9,266 nt of DNA from Salinibacterium sp. (GCA_004297555.1 SCSV01000365.1:1-9266), one strand, 5' to 3'; shown: positions 1 through 6,941, counted from the first letter of the stretch. A program made the numbers and translations. The notes: generated by a model from the letters alone, not told the origin.

Positions 1-489
1 ATCGAGATCGACGGTGAATACCGCACGGCGTTCATTGACGACCAGGCCCCGAACTTGAACTATGGCGCAGCGCCGGTCCCGGTTGCTGATGACCAGCCCG
101 AGCTGTACGGAAGCGGGTCGATGGGCGGCAATGTGATCGGCATCGCGAAGGGCTCCCAGAACAAGGAACTCGCGTGGGCGCTCATCAAGTACCTCGCGCT
201 GAACACTAACGAAGTCGTCAAGATGGCAAACGGTTTGAAGAACGTGCCGACCACGACGGCAGCGCTCAACTCGCCAGACCTTGAGGTGAGTCCCCAGTAT
301 CAGGTGTTCATCGACATCGCGCTGAACCCGAAGACGATCACCCAGCCAGCGACTAAAGACGGCGATGCCTATGTGCCGGCAATGCTGGACTTCTGGACCA
401 AGTATCAAAGTGGTGACGTACCTGATCTGCAAGCCGGGCTGGTCAAGCTCGACAAGCAAATCAATGATGCGCTCGATTTGGCAGGCTAG
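1..489 (+). CDS. Sugar ABC transporter extracellular solute-binding protein, C-terminal part
   Basis: Open from the first base of the window to a TAG stop; about 162 residues remain, so the lipoprotein signal and N-terminal lobe lie outside. The fragment carries the typical C-terminal lobe of family 1 sugar-binding proteins: a glycine-rich stretch (GSGSMGGNVIGIAKGS, near residues 39-54) followed by an NKELAWALIKYLA helix, which in this family packs at the hinge, then a PTTTAAL segment and a C-terminal helix. The protein would capture an oligosaccharide outside the membrane and hand it to the two permeases encoded directly downstream. The substrate cannot be read from this part; the downstream GH4, kinase and NagB genes suggest an amino-sugar disaccharide. 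The family assignment is firm, the substrate is inference. Confidence 0.88.
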   Translation: MEIDGEYRTAFIDDQAPNLNYGAAPVPVADDQPELYGSGSMGGNVIGIAKGSQNKELAWALIKYLALNTNEVVKMANGLKNVPTTTAALNSPDLEVSPQYQVFIDIALNPKTITQPATKDGDAYVPAMLDFWTKYQSGDVPDLQAGLVKLDKQINDALDLAG

Positions 490-495
490 TAGGCC

Positions 496-1551
496 TTGTC
501 TGCTCAAGCCCCCCGGAGGGAGGACCCGGCACCCGAAGTCGGGTCCTCCCGTTTGGCCTCGATTGCCAACAAACCCGGGCCCACCCGATTGATCGTGACG
601 GCGAAACGCCGGCCGGGTGCGCGAGCTCGCACCCGCCGGCGAAGGCTCGTCGTGGTCAGCATGGTGGGACCGATGGTCGCCGGGTTGCTCGTCTTCTACG
701 TATATCCGCTTATCGCATCCGTCTACTTCTCGTTCACGAGTTTCGACCTATTTACGGCGCCCGCGTTCACCGGTTTCACGAACTACATCTTTCTGTTCAC
801 CAAGGATCCCCTCGTGGGTAGCGCAGCTCTCAACACCCTTTTCTTCGTGCTGATCCTGACCCCGATCAAGATCCTGACCGCACTGGGAGTGGCGGGCCTC
901 TTAGTTCGCGTGAAGCGGGCATCCGGATTCTGGCGCACCGTGTTCTACTTGCCGGCCTTGGTTCCACCGGTGGCGAGCGTGGTTGCCTTCGTCTTTCTGT
1001 TCAACCCAGGCAGTGGTCCGGTCAACGTGGTTCTGCGTTTTTTCGGAATAGATGGGCCGCTCTGGTTCAACGACCCGAACCTTGCCAAGCCCTCGCTCGT
1101 AATTCTGGGGATCTGGGTGATGGGCGACATCATGATCATCCTGCTCGCTGGAATGCTCGACGTGCCGCGGGAGCTCTATGAGGCGACTGCGATCGATGGC
1201 GCGAGCGGTTGGCAACAGGTTTGGTACATCACGCTGCCCACAATGCGGCCCGTGATTGGCTTCGCCGCCGTCACCGGGGTAATCGCCGCTTTGCAATATT
1301 TCACCGAAGCAGCGGTCGCATCCTCGGTTGCCAGTGGGCGGGCCTCGATCGGTGAGGGGCCCGGAGCGACGATGGGCTATCCGCTCGGTTCCCTGCTCAC
1401 CTACACCGAGTGGCTCTACATCCGCGGGTTCGGCAACTATCAGCTCGGCTACGCATCCGCGCTCGCCGTCGTGCTCTTTCTCGTCGCCGGCACTGTCCTG
1501 ATGTTCGCGATGCGCCGGGTTCGCGCCTTCACTCCGGAGGAGACGTCGTGA
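496..1551 (+). CDS. Sugar ABC transporter permease, MalF/UgpA type
   Basis: An integral membrane subunit of a binding-protein-dependent sugar importer. From TTG 496 the protein has 351 residues with six predicted membrane segments (about 51-74, 113-137, 148-170, 200-221, 251-273, 316-338). The cytoplasmic EAA loop that docks the ATPase is clear: EATAIDGASGWQQVWYITLP starting at residue 229. An Arg-rich stretch (RARTRRRR, 43-50) precedes the first membrane helix. The start is uncertain. TTG 496 lies 6 nt after the previous stop but has only a weak ribosome site and puts the 518-550 stem-loop inside the gene. GTG 595 (residue 34) would give a 318-residue protein with a normal short tail, but it also lacks a good Shine-Dalgarno. 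The stop overlaps the next gene by GTGA. Confidence 0.88.
   Translation: MSAQAPRREDPAPEVGSSRLASIANKPGPTRLIVTAKRRPGARARTRRRRLVVVSMVGPMVAGLLVFYVYPLIASVYFSFTSFDLFTAPAFTGFTNYIFLFTKDPLVGSAALNTLFFVLILTPIKILTALGVAGLLVRVKRASGFWRTVFYLPALVPPVASVVAFVFLFNPGSGPVNVVLRFFGIDGPLWFNDPNLAKPSLVILGIWVMGDIMIILLAGMLDVPRELYEATAIDGASGWQQVWYITLPTMRPVIGFAAVTGVIAALQYFTEAAVASSVASGRASIGEGPGATMGYPLGSLLTYTEWLYIRGFGNYQLGYASALAVVLFLVAGTVLMFAMRRVRAFTPEETS
518..550 (+). promoter_or_regulatory. Intercistronic stem-loop after the binding-protein gene
   Basis: A perfect 11-bp inverted repeat, GGGAGGACCCG (518-528) and CGGGTCCTCCC (540-550), with an 11-nt loop. It starts 28 nt after the binding-protein stop and is followed only by GTTT, so it is not a classical strong terminator. 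Stem-loops in this position are known in many ABC sugar operons, where they protect the upstream message or partly attenuate, giving more binding protein than permease. The function here is inferred from position. It falls inside the reading frame of the next gene if that gene starts at TTG 496. Confidence 0.6.
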
Positions 1552-2483
1552 GCGAAGACGTCACTGGGATGGCTTCCGCGGGCGCGAACATCGCCGGCGG
1601 CGTACTCACCAATGCGCCGGAAGTGCCGCGACCTCTCGTGAAGCGGCGCAAAGCCAGAAGCGTCGACGGCGCGCTGATCTGGATTGCTGAAAACGCTCTC
1701 CTGCTCGCCCTCGGGGTGCTCTTTATCGTGCCCGTGGTGTTCGTGATTTTCACCTCCTTCATGTCACCGGCGCAAGCGCTCACCAGCGATCTCATCCCGC
1801 ACAGCCTCGACTGGCAGAACTACTCGCACATCTTCAACGACGTGCCCGTGCTCACGTGGTTCGGCAACTCGGCGCTCTATGCGGTGCTGGCCACCGCCTT
1901 CATGTTGATCTCCTCGGTGCCTGCCGGTTACGTGCTCGCCAAGATTCGCTTTCGCGGCGCGAACGCCATCTTCTACGCGATCGTCATCGCGATGCTGTTG
2001 CCACCCCAAGTCACCGCGGTGCCCGTGTACGTGCTCTGGACCCAGCTGCACCTGACCGGAACACTCTGGCCGCTCATCCTGCCGAACCTGCTCGGCGACG
2101 CCTTCTCGGTGTTCCTCTTGCGGCAGTTCTTCCTGACCATTCCGAGCGATTTCGCCAACGCCGCCCGCATCGACGGCTGCAGTGAATGGGCCGTTCTGTG
2201 GCGCGTGATGATCCCAATGGCGCGGCCGGGCATCGCCGCGGCGGGAATCTTCATGTTCTTCCAATCGTGGAACGACTACTACGGCCCGCTGCTCTATGCG
2301 TCGGAGAACCAGGCAGCGTGGCCAGTGTCGTATGGCTTGGCGACTTTCCGAGGTATCCATGGCACTGACTGGGCGAGCACGATGGCGCTCACCGTAATCG
2401 TGATGCTTCCGGTCGTTGTCGTGTTCTATTTCGCGCAGAAGGCCTTCGTCGAGGGCATCGCGCTCAGCGGAGTGAAGGGCTAG
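1548..2483 (+). CDS. Sugar ABC transporter permease, MalG/UgpE type
   Basis: The second membrane subunit of the importer, 311 residues. The GTG start overlaps the preceding TGA by four bases (GTGA) and is preceded by GGAGG at 1536-1540 with a 7-nt spacing, which fixes this start although the frame stays open further upstream. Six hydrophobic segments are seen (about 48-71, 107-130, 140-163, 175-195, 226-247, 277-297). The EAA loop is present as FANAARIDGCSEWAVLWRVM at residues 202-221, with the conserved Ala-Ala, Asp-Gly and a following IP pair. A 45-residue polar, basic tail precedes the first helix and is somewhat long for the family. It should pair with the upstream permease and an ATPase not encoded here; actinomycetes often use one shared MsiK-type ATPase for several sugar importers, which would explain its absence. 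Confidence 0.92.
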   Translation: MSEDVTGMASAGANIAGGVLTNAPEVPRPLVKRRKARSVDGALIWIAENALLLALGVLFIVPVVFVIFTSFMSPAQALTSDLIPHSLDWQNYSHIFNDVPVLTWFGNSALYAVLATAFMLISSVPAGYVLAKIRFRGANAIFYAIVIAMLLPPQVTAVPVYVLWTQLHLTGTLWPLILPNLLGDAFSVFLLRQFFLTIPSDFANAARIDGCSEWAVLWRVMIPMARPGIAAAGIFMFFQSWNDYYGPLLYASENQAAWPVSYGLATFRGIHGTDWASTMALTVIVMLPVVVVFYFAQKAFVEGIALSGVKG

Positions 2484-2485
2484 CA

Positions 2486-3745
2486 ATGAAATTGGCGATC
2501 GTCGGCGGTGGGTCCACCTACACGCCAGAACTCATCGATGGCTTTGCGCGCTTGCGCGACACCCTCGCTATCGATGAGCTCTGGCTGGTGGACCCCAATG
2601 AAGAGCGCCGCGAGCTCATCGCCGCATTCGGTCGGCGGATGCTCGCTCGGGCGGGGCATCCCGCGGTCATCCACGCGACTGCGGACCTTGGACGCGGCGC
2701 AGCCGATGCCGATGCGGTGCTGTTCCAATTGCGGGTCGGTGGCCAGCAGGCCCGCTTCGGGGACGAGACGTTTCCGCATGGTGTGTGCTGCATCGGCCAG
2801 GAGACGACCGGCCCGGGCGGTTTCGCGAAAGCGCTGCGAACCGTGCCCGTGATGCTGAAGGCCGCCGAAACGGCACGCGCTGTGGCGAAACCGGGTGCCT
2901 GGCTGGTCGACTTCACGAACCCCGTCGGTATCGTGACCCGTGCCCTGCTCAACGAAGGCCACCGCGCGGTTGGACTGTGCAACGTGGCGATCGGCTTCCA
3001 GCGCCACTTCGCCGAGCAGTTCAGTGTCGACGCGTCACAGGTGCGGCTCGATCATGTCGGGCTGAACCATTTGACCTGGGAGAGGGGCATCCATGTTGAT
3101 GGGGTCGATGTCTTGCCGACGTTGCTCAGCGAGCAACTAGAGGAGACGGCCGCGAGCGTCGAGATGCCGCCCGCGCTGCTCGCAATGATCGGGGCGATTC
3201 CCTCGTACTACCTGCGCTACTACTACGCCCACGACGAGGTGTTCCGGGAGCAGGTCTTCGCGCCGCCGCGAGCTCAAGTGGTCGCCGCCTCGGAACAGAC
3301 TCTCCTCGCCGCCTACGCGGATGAGACGCAAGACACCAAGCCGGCAGAGCTCGAAAAGCGAGGCGGCGCCTACTACTCCGAAGCGGCCGTCGACGTGCTC
3401 GCCTCTCTCACTGCCGACCGCGGCGACACTCAGATTCTCAATGTGCGCAATGACGGCACGATGCCGTTTCTGCCAGACGATCACGTCATCGAAGTTCCAA
3501 CGACGGTGCGGGCCGCGGGACTCACAGCGCTGCCGATTGCACCGCTGCCGGACGACATCCGCGGCCTGATTGCGCACGTTGCCGGCTATGAGCGGCTCGC
3601 GCTCGAGGCCGCGGCGCACGGTGGCCGGGACCGCGTGGTGCGTGCGATGCTTGCGCACCCCCTGGTCGGTCAGTTCGACAAGGCCGAGAAGCTGACGGAT
3701 GCCCTCATCGCCGAGAACGCGGATCACCTGGAGTGGACAAAATGA
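2486..3745 (+). CDS. Glycoside hydrolase family 4, 6-phospho-beta-glucosidase type
   Basis: A 419-residue cytoplasmic enzyme, normal for GH4. These enzymes cleave glycosides by a redox-elimination mechanism that needs NAD+ and a divalent metal, usually Mn2+. Visible signatures: the NAD-binding loop GGGSTYTPELIDG (7-19), the GQETTGPGGFAKALRT block (104-119), DFTNPVGIVTRAL (142-154), the metal ligand Cys165 in GLCNVAIG, the second ligand His195 in GLNHLTWERG, the tyrosine-rich PSYYLRYYY block (239-247), RGGAYYSEAA and a terminal NVRNDG...LPDD segment. This pattern fits the phospho-beta-glucosidase branch (CelF/ChbF/LicH/BglT) rather than the alpha-glycosidase branches. ATG 2486 lies 2 nt after the permease stop, with a GAAGGG ribosome site. 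The importer delivers unphosphorylated sugar, so the kinase encoded next may supply the phosphorylated substrate. Exact substrate unknown; diacetylchitobiose, chitobiose or cellobiose phosphates are candidates. Confidence 0.92.
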   Translation: MKLAIVGGGSTYTPELIDGFARLRDTLAIDELWLVDPNEERRELIAAFGRRMLARAGHPAVIHATADLGRGAADADAVLFQLRVGGQQARFGDETFPHGVCCIGQETTGPGGFAKALRTVPVMLKAAETARAVAKPGAWLVDFTNPVGIVTRALLNEGHRAVGLCNVAIGFQRHFAEQFSVDASQVRLDHVGLNHLTWERGIHVDGVDVLPTLLSEQLEETAASVEMPPALLAMIGAIPSYYLRYYYAHDEVFREQVFAPPRAQVVAASEQTLLAAYADETQDTKPAELEKRGGAYYSEAAVDVLASLTADRGDTQILNVRNDGTMPFLPDDHVIEVPTTVRAAGLTALPIAPLPDDIRGLIAHVAGYERLALEAAAHGGRDRVVRAMLAHPLVGQFDKAEKLTDALIAENADHLEWTK

Positions 3746-4734
3746 CCGGTGTCGACGACGGCGTGATTCTCGCGGTCGATGGCGGCGGCAGCAAGACCGA
3801 CATCGTCGCGATCGCTCCGGATGGCGAGCTGCTCGCACACTTGCGCGGTCCGAGCTCGAGCCCACAAGTGCTCGGTTGGCCGCGCGCCCTGTCAGTGCTC
3901 GAGTCGCTCCGGCGCAGCGCCCTCGAGGCAGTGCACGGACGACGCGTCCTCGCCACGCACGTCTACCTCTCCGGTCTTGACCTCCCGGTCGAATTGGCCG
4001 AGGCCCATGACGTTCTGGAGTCCTGGGATGCCGCCGTGATCGACAATGACCTCTTCGCCCTACTGCGCGCGGGGACACGAAGCACCGACGCGGTCGCCGT
4101 CGTCTGCGGCACCGGCATCAACGCGATCGGGGTGCGCGCCGATGGGGCCACCGCGCGGTTCCCCGCAATCGGCGAGATCTCCGGTGACTGGGGCGGTGGG
4201 CCCTTCCTCGGGCGAAAGGCTCTCTGGTTCGCTGCTCGCGCCGACGATGGACGCGGCGAGCCAACGCTGCTCACGAAAACCGTGCCCGCGGCCCTCGGAC
4301 TCGATTCGGTCTGGGCGGTGACGGAGGCCCTTCATTTCGGCCGTCTCGGGCCGGAAACGTTTTCGCGGTTGTGCCCGGTGCTGTTTGAAACCTCGGATGC
4401 CGGCGATGTCGTCGCGCAATCCGTGGTCGACACTCAGGCGCTCGAAATCGTGTTGCTCGCCTCGGCAGCGATCAACCGGCTGCAGCTTCAGGATGTCCGG
4501 GTGCCCGTGGTTCTCGGCGGGGGCGTGCTTGCCTCGCAGAACGAGCGACTCCTGGCCGGCGTGACAACCGGACTCGTCGAGCGCGCGCCGCACGCCGAGC
4601 CGGTGCTCGTGACGAGTCCGCCCATTCTTGGTGCTGGCTTGGCAGCGCTTGAGACAGCGGGATCTGACGACGATGCGCTTGAGCGGTTCCGCACGATGGT
4701 GCTGGAGCAAACCTGGGTGGCTGCAGGGGCATGA
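3742..4734 (+). CDS. BadF/BadG/BcrA/BcrD ATPase-family sugar kinase, probable N-acetylglucosamine kinase
   Basis: A 330-residue member of the ASKHA fold family (PF01869) that includes eukaryote-like GlcNAc kinases. Motifs in order: phosphate-1 loop VDGGGSKTD (12-20), the Asp pair in DNDLFALL (101-108) where the catalytic base is expected, the phosphate-2 loop CGTGINAIG (122-130), a glycine-rich GEISGDWGGGPFLG (144-157) and the adenosine loop VLGGGVL (257-263). The usual GDEGSG version of the fourth motif is changed to SGDWGGG, so substrate preference may differ. ATG 3742 overlaps the GH4 stop as ATGA and has GGAG eight bases upstream; GTG 3733 is in frame but less likely. It most likely phosphorylates GlcNAc, GlcN or the imported disaccharide at C6, feeding GH4 and NagB. 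The kinase family is firm; the substrate is inferred from neighbours. Confidence 0.85.
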   Translation: MTGVDDGVILAVDGGGSKTDIVAIAPDGELLAHLRGPSSSPQVLGWPRALSVLESLRRSALEAVHGRRVLATHVYLSGLDLPVELAEAHDVLESWDAAVIDNDLFALLRAGTRSTDAVAVVCGTGINAIGVRADGATARFPAIGEISGDWGGGPFLGRKALWFAARADDGRGEPTLLTKTVPAALGLDSVWAVTEALHFGRLGPETFSRLCPVLFETSDAGDVVAQSVVDTQALEIVLLASAAINRLQLQDVRVPVVLGGGVLASQNERLLAGVTTGLVERAPHAEPVLVTSPPILGAGLAALETAGSDDDALERFRTMVLEQTWVAAGA

Positions 4735-5459
4735 ACGTCATTGTCTGCGACACCCCAGAAGAAGCGGGTGCGCGAGCGGCGGTTCTGGTCGCCGCTATCC
4801 TGCGGCAACGTCCGAACCCCGTGCTCGGAGTGGCGACGGGTGAGTCGCCGCTTCGCATGTACGCGGCCCTGCGCGAGTTGGTGCGCGACAGCGTTGATGT
4901 TTCCCACCTGCGGGTCTTCGCGCTCGATGAGTACCTGGGGCTTGACCCCGCCCGTCCGGACAGTTTTCATTCCGTGGTACACCGCGAGATCACGCTGCCC
5001 TTCGGCCTCCACGAGGCCGCGGTGTCGGTACCCAACGGCATCGGCACTGAGAAAAGGGTCATGGCGGATGCGGCCGAGTACGAGACGGCAATCGCCGCTG
5101 CCGGGGGAGTCGATGTGCAAGTGGTCGGCATCGGCGTGAATGGCCACATCGGGTTCAACGAACCCGGTTCACCCAAAGACTCGCGAACGCGAATCGTCAT
5201 GCTGGCCCCCGAAACCCTCGCCGCAAATGCGCGCTTCTTCACCCCCGAGCCGGTGCCGCCCCGGGCGGTCAGCCAGGGAATCGGCACGATTCTCGAGGCG
5301 CGCAACATCGTCCTGTTGGCGAATGGGCTGCGTAAGGCCGAGGCGGTGCGGGCAGCAGTGCAGGGGCGCGAGACCGTCGACGTGCCGGCGTCGCTCCTGC
5401 AGGGGCATCCGTCGCTGCAGGTTTTTCTCGATCGGGATGCTGCGTCGCTGCTCAGCTGA
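4731..5459 (+). CDS. nagB: Glucosamine-6-phosphate deaminase
   Basis: A 242-residue enzyme converting glucosamine-6-phosphate to fructose-6-phosphate and ammonia, the entry of amino sugars into glycolysis. Visible signatures: LGVATGESPL (phosphate-binding loop), FALDEYLGL with catalytic Asp66, HSVVHREI, the active-site block GIGVNGHIGFNEPGSP with Asn137, His139 and Glu144, SRTRIVML, and the C-terminal GIGTILEARNIVLLANG...KAEAVRAAVQG. The Asp found before Gly-His in the E. coli enzyme is Asn here, a variant common in shorter Firmicute-type NagB proteins. It lacks about 20 residues relative to E. coli NagB, in keeping with the short, non-allosteric forms. ATG 4731 overlaps the kinase stop as ATGA; AGGGG lies just upstream. 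Last gene of the operon, followed by a terminator-like hairpin. The 6-phosphogluconolactonase-like fold is shared with SugarP isomerases, but the DEY and NGHIGFNEP motifs favour NagB. Confidence 0.95.
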   Translation: MNVIVCDTPEEAGARAAVLVAAILRQRPNPVLGVATGESPLRMYAALRELVRDSVDVSHLRVFALDEYLGLDPARPDSFHSVVHREITLPFGLHEAAVSVPNGIGTEKRVMADAAEYETAIAAAGGVDVQVVGIGVNGHIGFNEPGSPKDSRTRIVMLAPETLAANARFFTPEPVPPRAVSQGIGTILEARNIVLLANGLRKAEAVRAAVQGRETVDVPASLLQGHPSLQVFLDRDAASLLS

Positions 5460-5474
5460 GCCGAGAGGCGCATC

Positions 5475-5507
5475 GAGCCGCCCGCCGCGTGTCGCGACGG
5501 ACGGCTC
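5475..5507. terminator. Bidirectional terminator-like hairpin between nagB and rtcB
   Basis: Inverted repeat with 15-nt arms, 5475-5489 and 5493-5507, and a 3-nt loop, in the gap between the two convergent genes. Thirteen of 15 positions are Watson-Crick. The other two are C-A mismatches in + strand RNA but become G-U wobbles in - strand RNA, so the stem is continuous only in the rtcB direction. No T-tract follows on either side. It ends 3 nt before the rtcB stop codon. Function inferred from location and stability. Confidence 0.6.
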
Positions 5508-5510
5508 GTG

Positions 5511-6686
5511 CTAGTCGCCCTTGACGTTCAGGATCTGGCGCAGCGTGTGCCGCACCGATACCAGGTCACGGGCATCCGCCATCACCTGGTCGATGTCCTT
5601 GTAGGCCTGGGGAATCTCGTCCACGAACGCATCCGTGTCGCGGAACTCGATTCCGACCATCGCCTCCCGCAGCTGCTCGTGCGTGAACGTCTTGCGTGCC
5701 GCCGACCGCGAGAACTGCCGACCGGCGCCGTGTGGTGACGACTCAAGCGCGAGCTTGTTGCCGAGACCGGTGACGACGTACGAGGCTGTGCCCATCGATC
5801 CCGGAATCAGGCCCGGCTCCTCGGCCTTCGCCGAGATCGCACCCTTGCGGGAGAGCCAGACGTCCTTGCCGAAGTGCCGCTCGTGCTCGGTGAAGTTGTG
5901 GTGAGTATTGATTCTCTCCTGCTCCTCGACCTCGGCACCGAAGTGCTCGGACACCTGCCGGATCACCCGATCCATCATCTCCTCACGGTTGAGCAGAGCG
6001 AAGTGCTGTGCCCACCGCAGGTCGGCGATGTACCGGTCGAACTCGGCCGTTCCCTCCACCAGGTAGGCGAGGTCGCGGTCGGGCAGGCTGATCCAGTAGC
6101 GCTCCATCAGGGCCTGCGCGATCTTGATGTGATGCCCCGCGATGCGGTTGCCCACGCCCCGGCTTCCGGAGTGCAGGAACAGCCACACGTTCTCGGCCTC
6201 ATCAAGGCTCACCTCGATGAAGTGGTTTCCACTGCCGAGCGAACCCAGCTGCAGCGTCCACGACTTCGTGTAATCCTCTGGCCGCAGCCCGATGGCCTCC
6301 GCCTCCGCGGTGAGCGCGGCGATGCGAGGCTCGGCCGTCGCGACCACCTTGCTGTTGTTGCGACCGGCCGACAGGGGGATGGCCCGCTCGATCTGCTCGC
6401 GCAGCGCCTTCAGCGGCCGCCTGGTCGCAGCAATGTCGTCGGCGTTCCACTGCGTCTTGACCGCGATCATTCCGCAGCCGATGTCGACTCCGACGGCGGC
6501 CGGCATGATCGCCCCGACAGTCGGGATGACCGAGCCGACAGTTGCACCGAGCCCAAGGTGGGCATCCGGCATCAAAGCCAGGTGCGGGTAGATGAACGGC
6601 ATGCGTGACGCCGTGCGCGCCTGCTCGAGCGTGTTCGGCTCGAGCAAGCTCGCCCAGTTCAGCAGGCGGTTCGTGATCTTCTCCAT
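5511..6686 (-). CDS. rtcB: RtcB family RNA ligase
   Basis: A 391-residue GTP- and Mn2+-dependent ligase that joins RNA 2',3'-cyclic phosphate or 3'-phosphate ends to 5'-OH ends. Expected residues are present: Asp68 and Cys71 in GVDIGCGM, His155 in LGSGNHFIEV, His172 in LHSGSRGVGN, His263 in THHNF, Lys281 in SRKGAISA, PGSMGTASY (295-303) and the guanylylated His319 in SPHGAGRQFSR. The spacing of the histidines (17 and 56 residues) matches the E. coli enzyme, so it should be active. ATG 6686 is chosen because the family's usual N-terminus begins there and a purine-rich stretch (AGAAAAGAAAAAGA) lies just upstream. The frame stays open back to 6809, but that part is low-complexity and not RtcB-like. 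No rtcA or archease is in the window. A small ORF plus terminator lies upstream and an RlaP-type nucleotidyltransferase beyond that, suggesting an RNA-repair role and possible attenuation control. Confidence 0.95.
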   Translation of the reverse strand: MEKITNRLLNWASLLEPNTLEQARTASRMPFIYPHLALMPDAHLGLGATVGSVIPTVGAIMPAAVGVDIGCGMIAVKTQWNADDIAATRRPLKALREQIERAIPLSAGRNNSKVVATAEPRIAALTAEAEAIGLRPEDYTKSWTLQLGSLGSGNHFIEVSLDEAENVWLFLHSGSRGVGNRIAGHHIKIAQALMERYWISLPDRDLAYLVEGTAEFDRYIADLRWAQHFALLNREEMMDRVIRQVSEHFGAEVEEQERINTHHNFTEHERHFGKDVWLSRKGAISAKAEEPGLIPGSMGTASYVVTGLGNKLALESSPHGAGRQFSRSAARKTFTHEQLREAMVGIEFRDTDAFVDEIPQAYKDIDQVMADARDLVSVRHTLRQILNVKGD

Positions 6687-6809
6687 GTCTTTTTCTTTTC
6701 TATTCGTATCTTTTCGGGATGCACCGGCGCGAGTGCGCTGATCAGGCGCGAGAGCGGCGGCGGGGGCATCCGGGGCTGGCTGTTTGCAGCTGCAGCAACA
6801 AGTGGGCAC
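6687..6809 (-). other. Leader of rtcB between the upstream terminator and the start codon
   Basis: A 123-nt stretch between the T-tract of the terminator and the rtcB ATG. It is GC-rich except for the purine-rich ribosome-site region next to the ATG. It is in frame with rtcB without a stop; the possible GTG at 6809 follows the T-tract directly, without a ribosome site, and would encode an odd Cys-rich MPTCCCSCK start, so I do not treat it as coding. Bases 6770-6776 are complementary to the 3' arm of the terminator. I see no convincing promoter in it. Confidence 0.4.
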
Positions 6810-6841
6810 AAAAAAGCCCCGGACCTCATTGGGTGCGGGGC
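6810..6841 (-). terminator. Intrinsic terminator upstream of rtcB (candidate attenuator)
   Basis: Read on the - strand, a 6-bp GC stem (GCCCCG with CGGGGC; 6836-6841 with 6816-6821), one C-C mismatch, three further pairs (ACC with GGT), a 6-nt loop and then TTTTTT (6815-6810). This is a textbook Rho-independent terminator. It lies 16 nt after the stop of a 25-codon ORF and 123 nt before rtcB. It could end the small-ORF transcript, or act as a conditional terminator for rtcB. Confidence 0.85.
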
Positions 6842-6872
6842 GGCGACGCGAAGTCGGCTAGTGAACCCGCAC
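6833..6872 (-). promoter_or_regulatory. Candidate antiterminator pairing across the small-ORF stop
   Basis: On the - strand, GTGCGGG (6872-6866), which spans the Val-Arg-Val codons at the end of the small ORF, is perfectly complementary to CCCGCAC (6839-6833), which is part of the first arm of the terminator. Forming this 7-bp helix would break the terminator. A ribosome finishing the small ORF would cover GTGCGGG and favour termination; a ribosome stalled earlier would leave it free and favour read-through. The complementarity is seen directly; the switch is inference. Confidence 0.45.
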
Positions 6873-6935
6873 GAAAATGAGTTCTTGGAAGGCGCGCTGA
6901 TAGCGCGGCGAGGTGGTGGGCAATTTGTCGCTCAC
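6858..6935 (-). CDS. 25-residue small ORF, candidate leader peptide of rtcB
   Basis: GTG start at 6935 and TAG stop at 6858-6860, encoding 25 residues that begin MSDKLPTTSPRYQ and end FQELIFVRVH. The main support is a strong ribosome site, GGAAGGAG at 6949-6942, exactly 6 nt before the start, plus an intrinsic terminator 16 nt after the stop. There is no signal peptide or membrane segment. The product is basic in its middle (Arg11, Arg14) and C-terminus (Arg23, His25) and carries a short hydrophobic patch (LIFV). A 5-bp hairpin (6893-6907) lies inside the ORF. I do not recognise a family. Two readings fit: a leader peptide whose translation sets read-through into rtcB, or a free-standing small protein gene with its own terminator. 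Reality of translation is likely; its function is unknown. Confidence 0.55.
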   Translation of the reverse strand: MSDKLPTTSPRYQRAFQELIFVRVH

Positions 6936-6941
6936 GATTCG

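Noticed and set aside
1764..2486. Long open frame on the - strand opposite the second permease gene
   Set aside because: It is the antisense shadow of a well-supported permease gene; His/Arg/Glu-rich composition and no family motifs. The same holds for the - strand frame at 3137-4078 opposite GH4 and the kinase.
3733..3744. GTG 3733 as start of the sugar kinase
   Set aside because: ATG 3742 has GGAG at a good distance and the typical ATGA overlap with the GH4 stop; from 3733 the ribosome site would overlap the start.
5874..6608. 244-codon + strand frame opposite rtcB
   Set aside because: Antisense shadow of rtcB, whose catalytic motifs all lie on the - strand; no ribosome site or recognisable domain.
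6687..6809. In-frame N-terminal extension of RtcB from GTG 6809, beginning MPTCCCSCK
   Set aside because: The start follows the terminator T-tract directly with no ribosome site, the added residues are low-complexity and unlike RtcB, and the family N-terminus fits ATG 6686.
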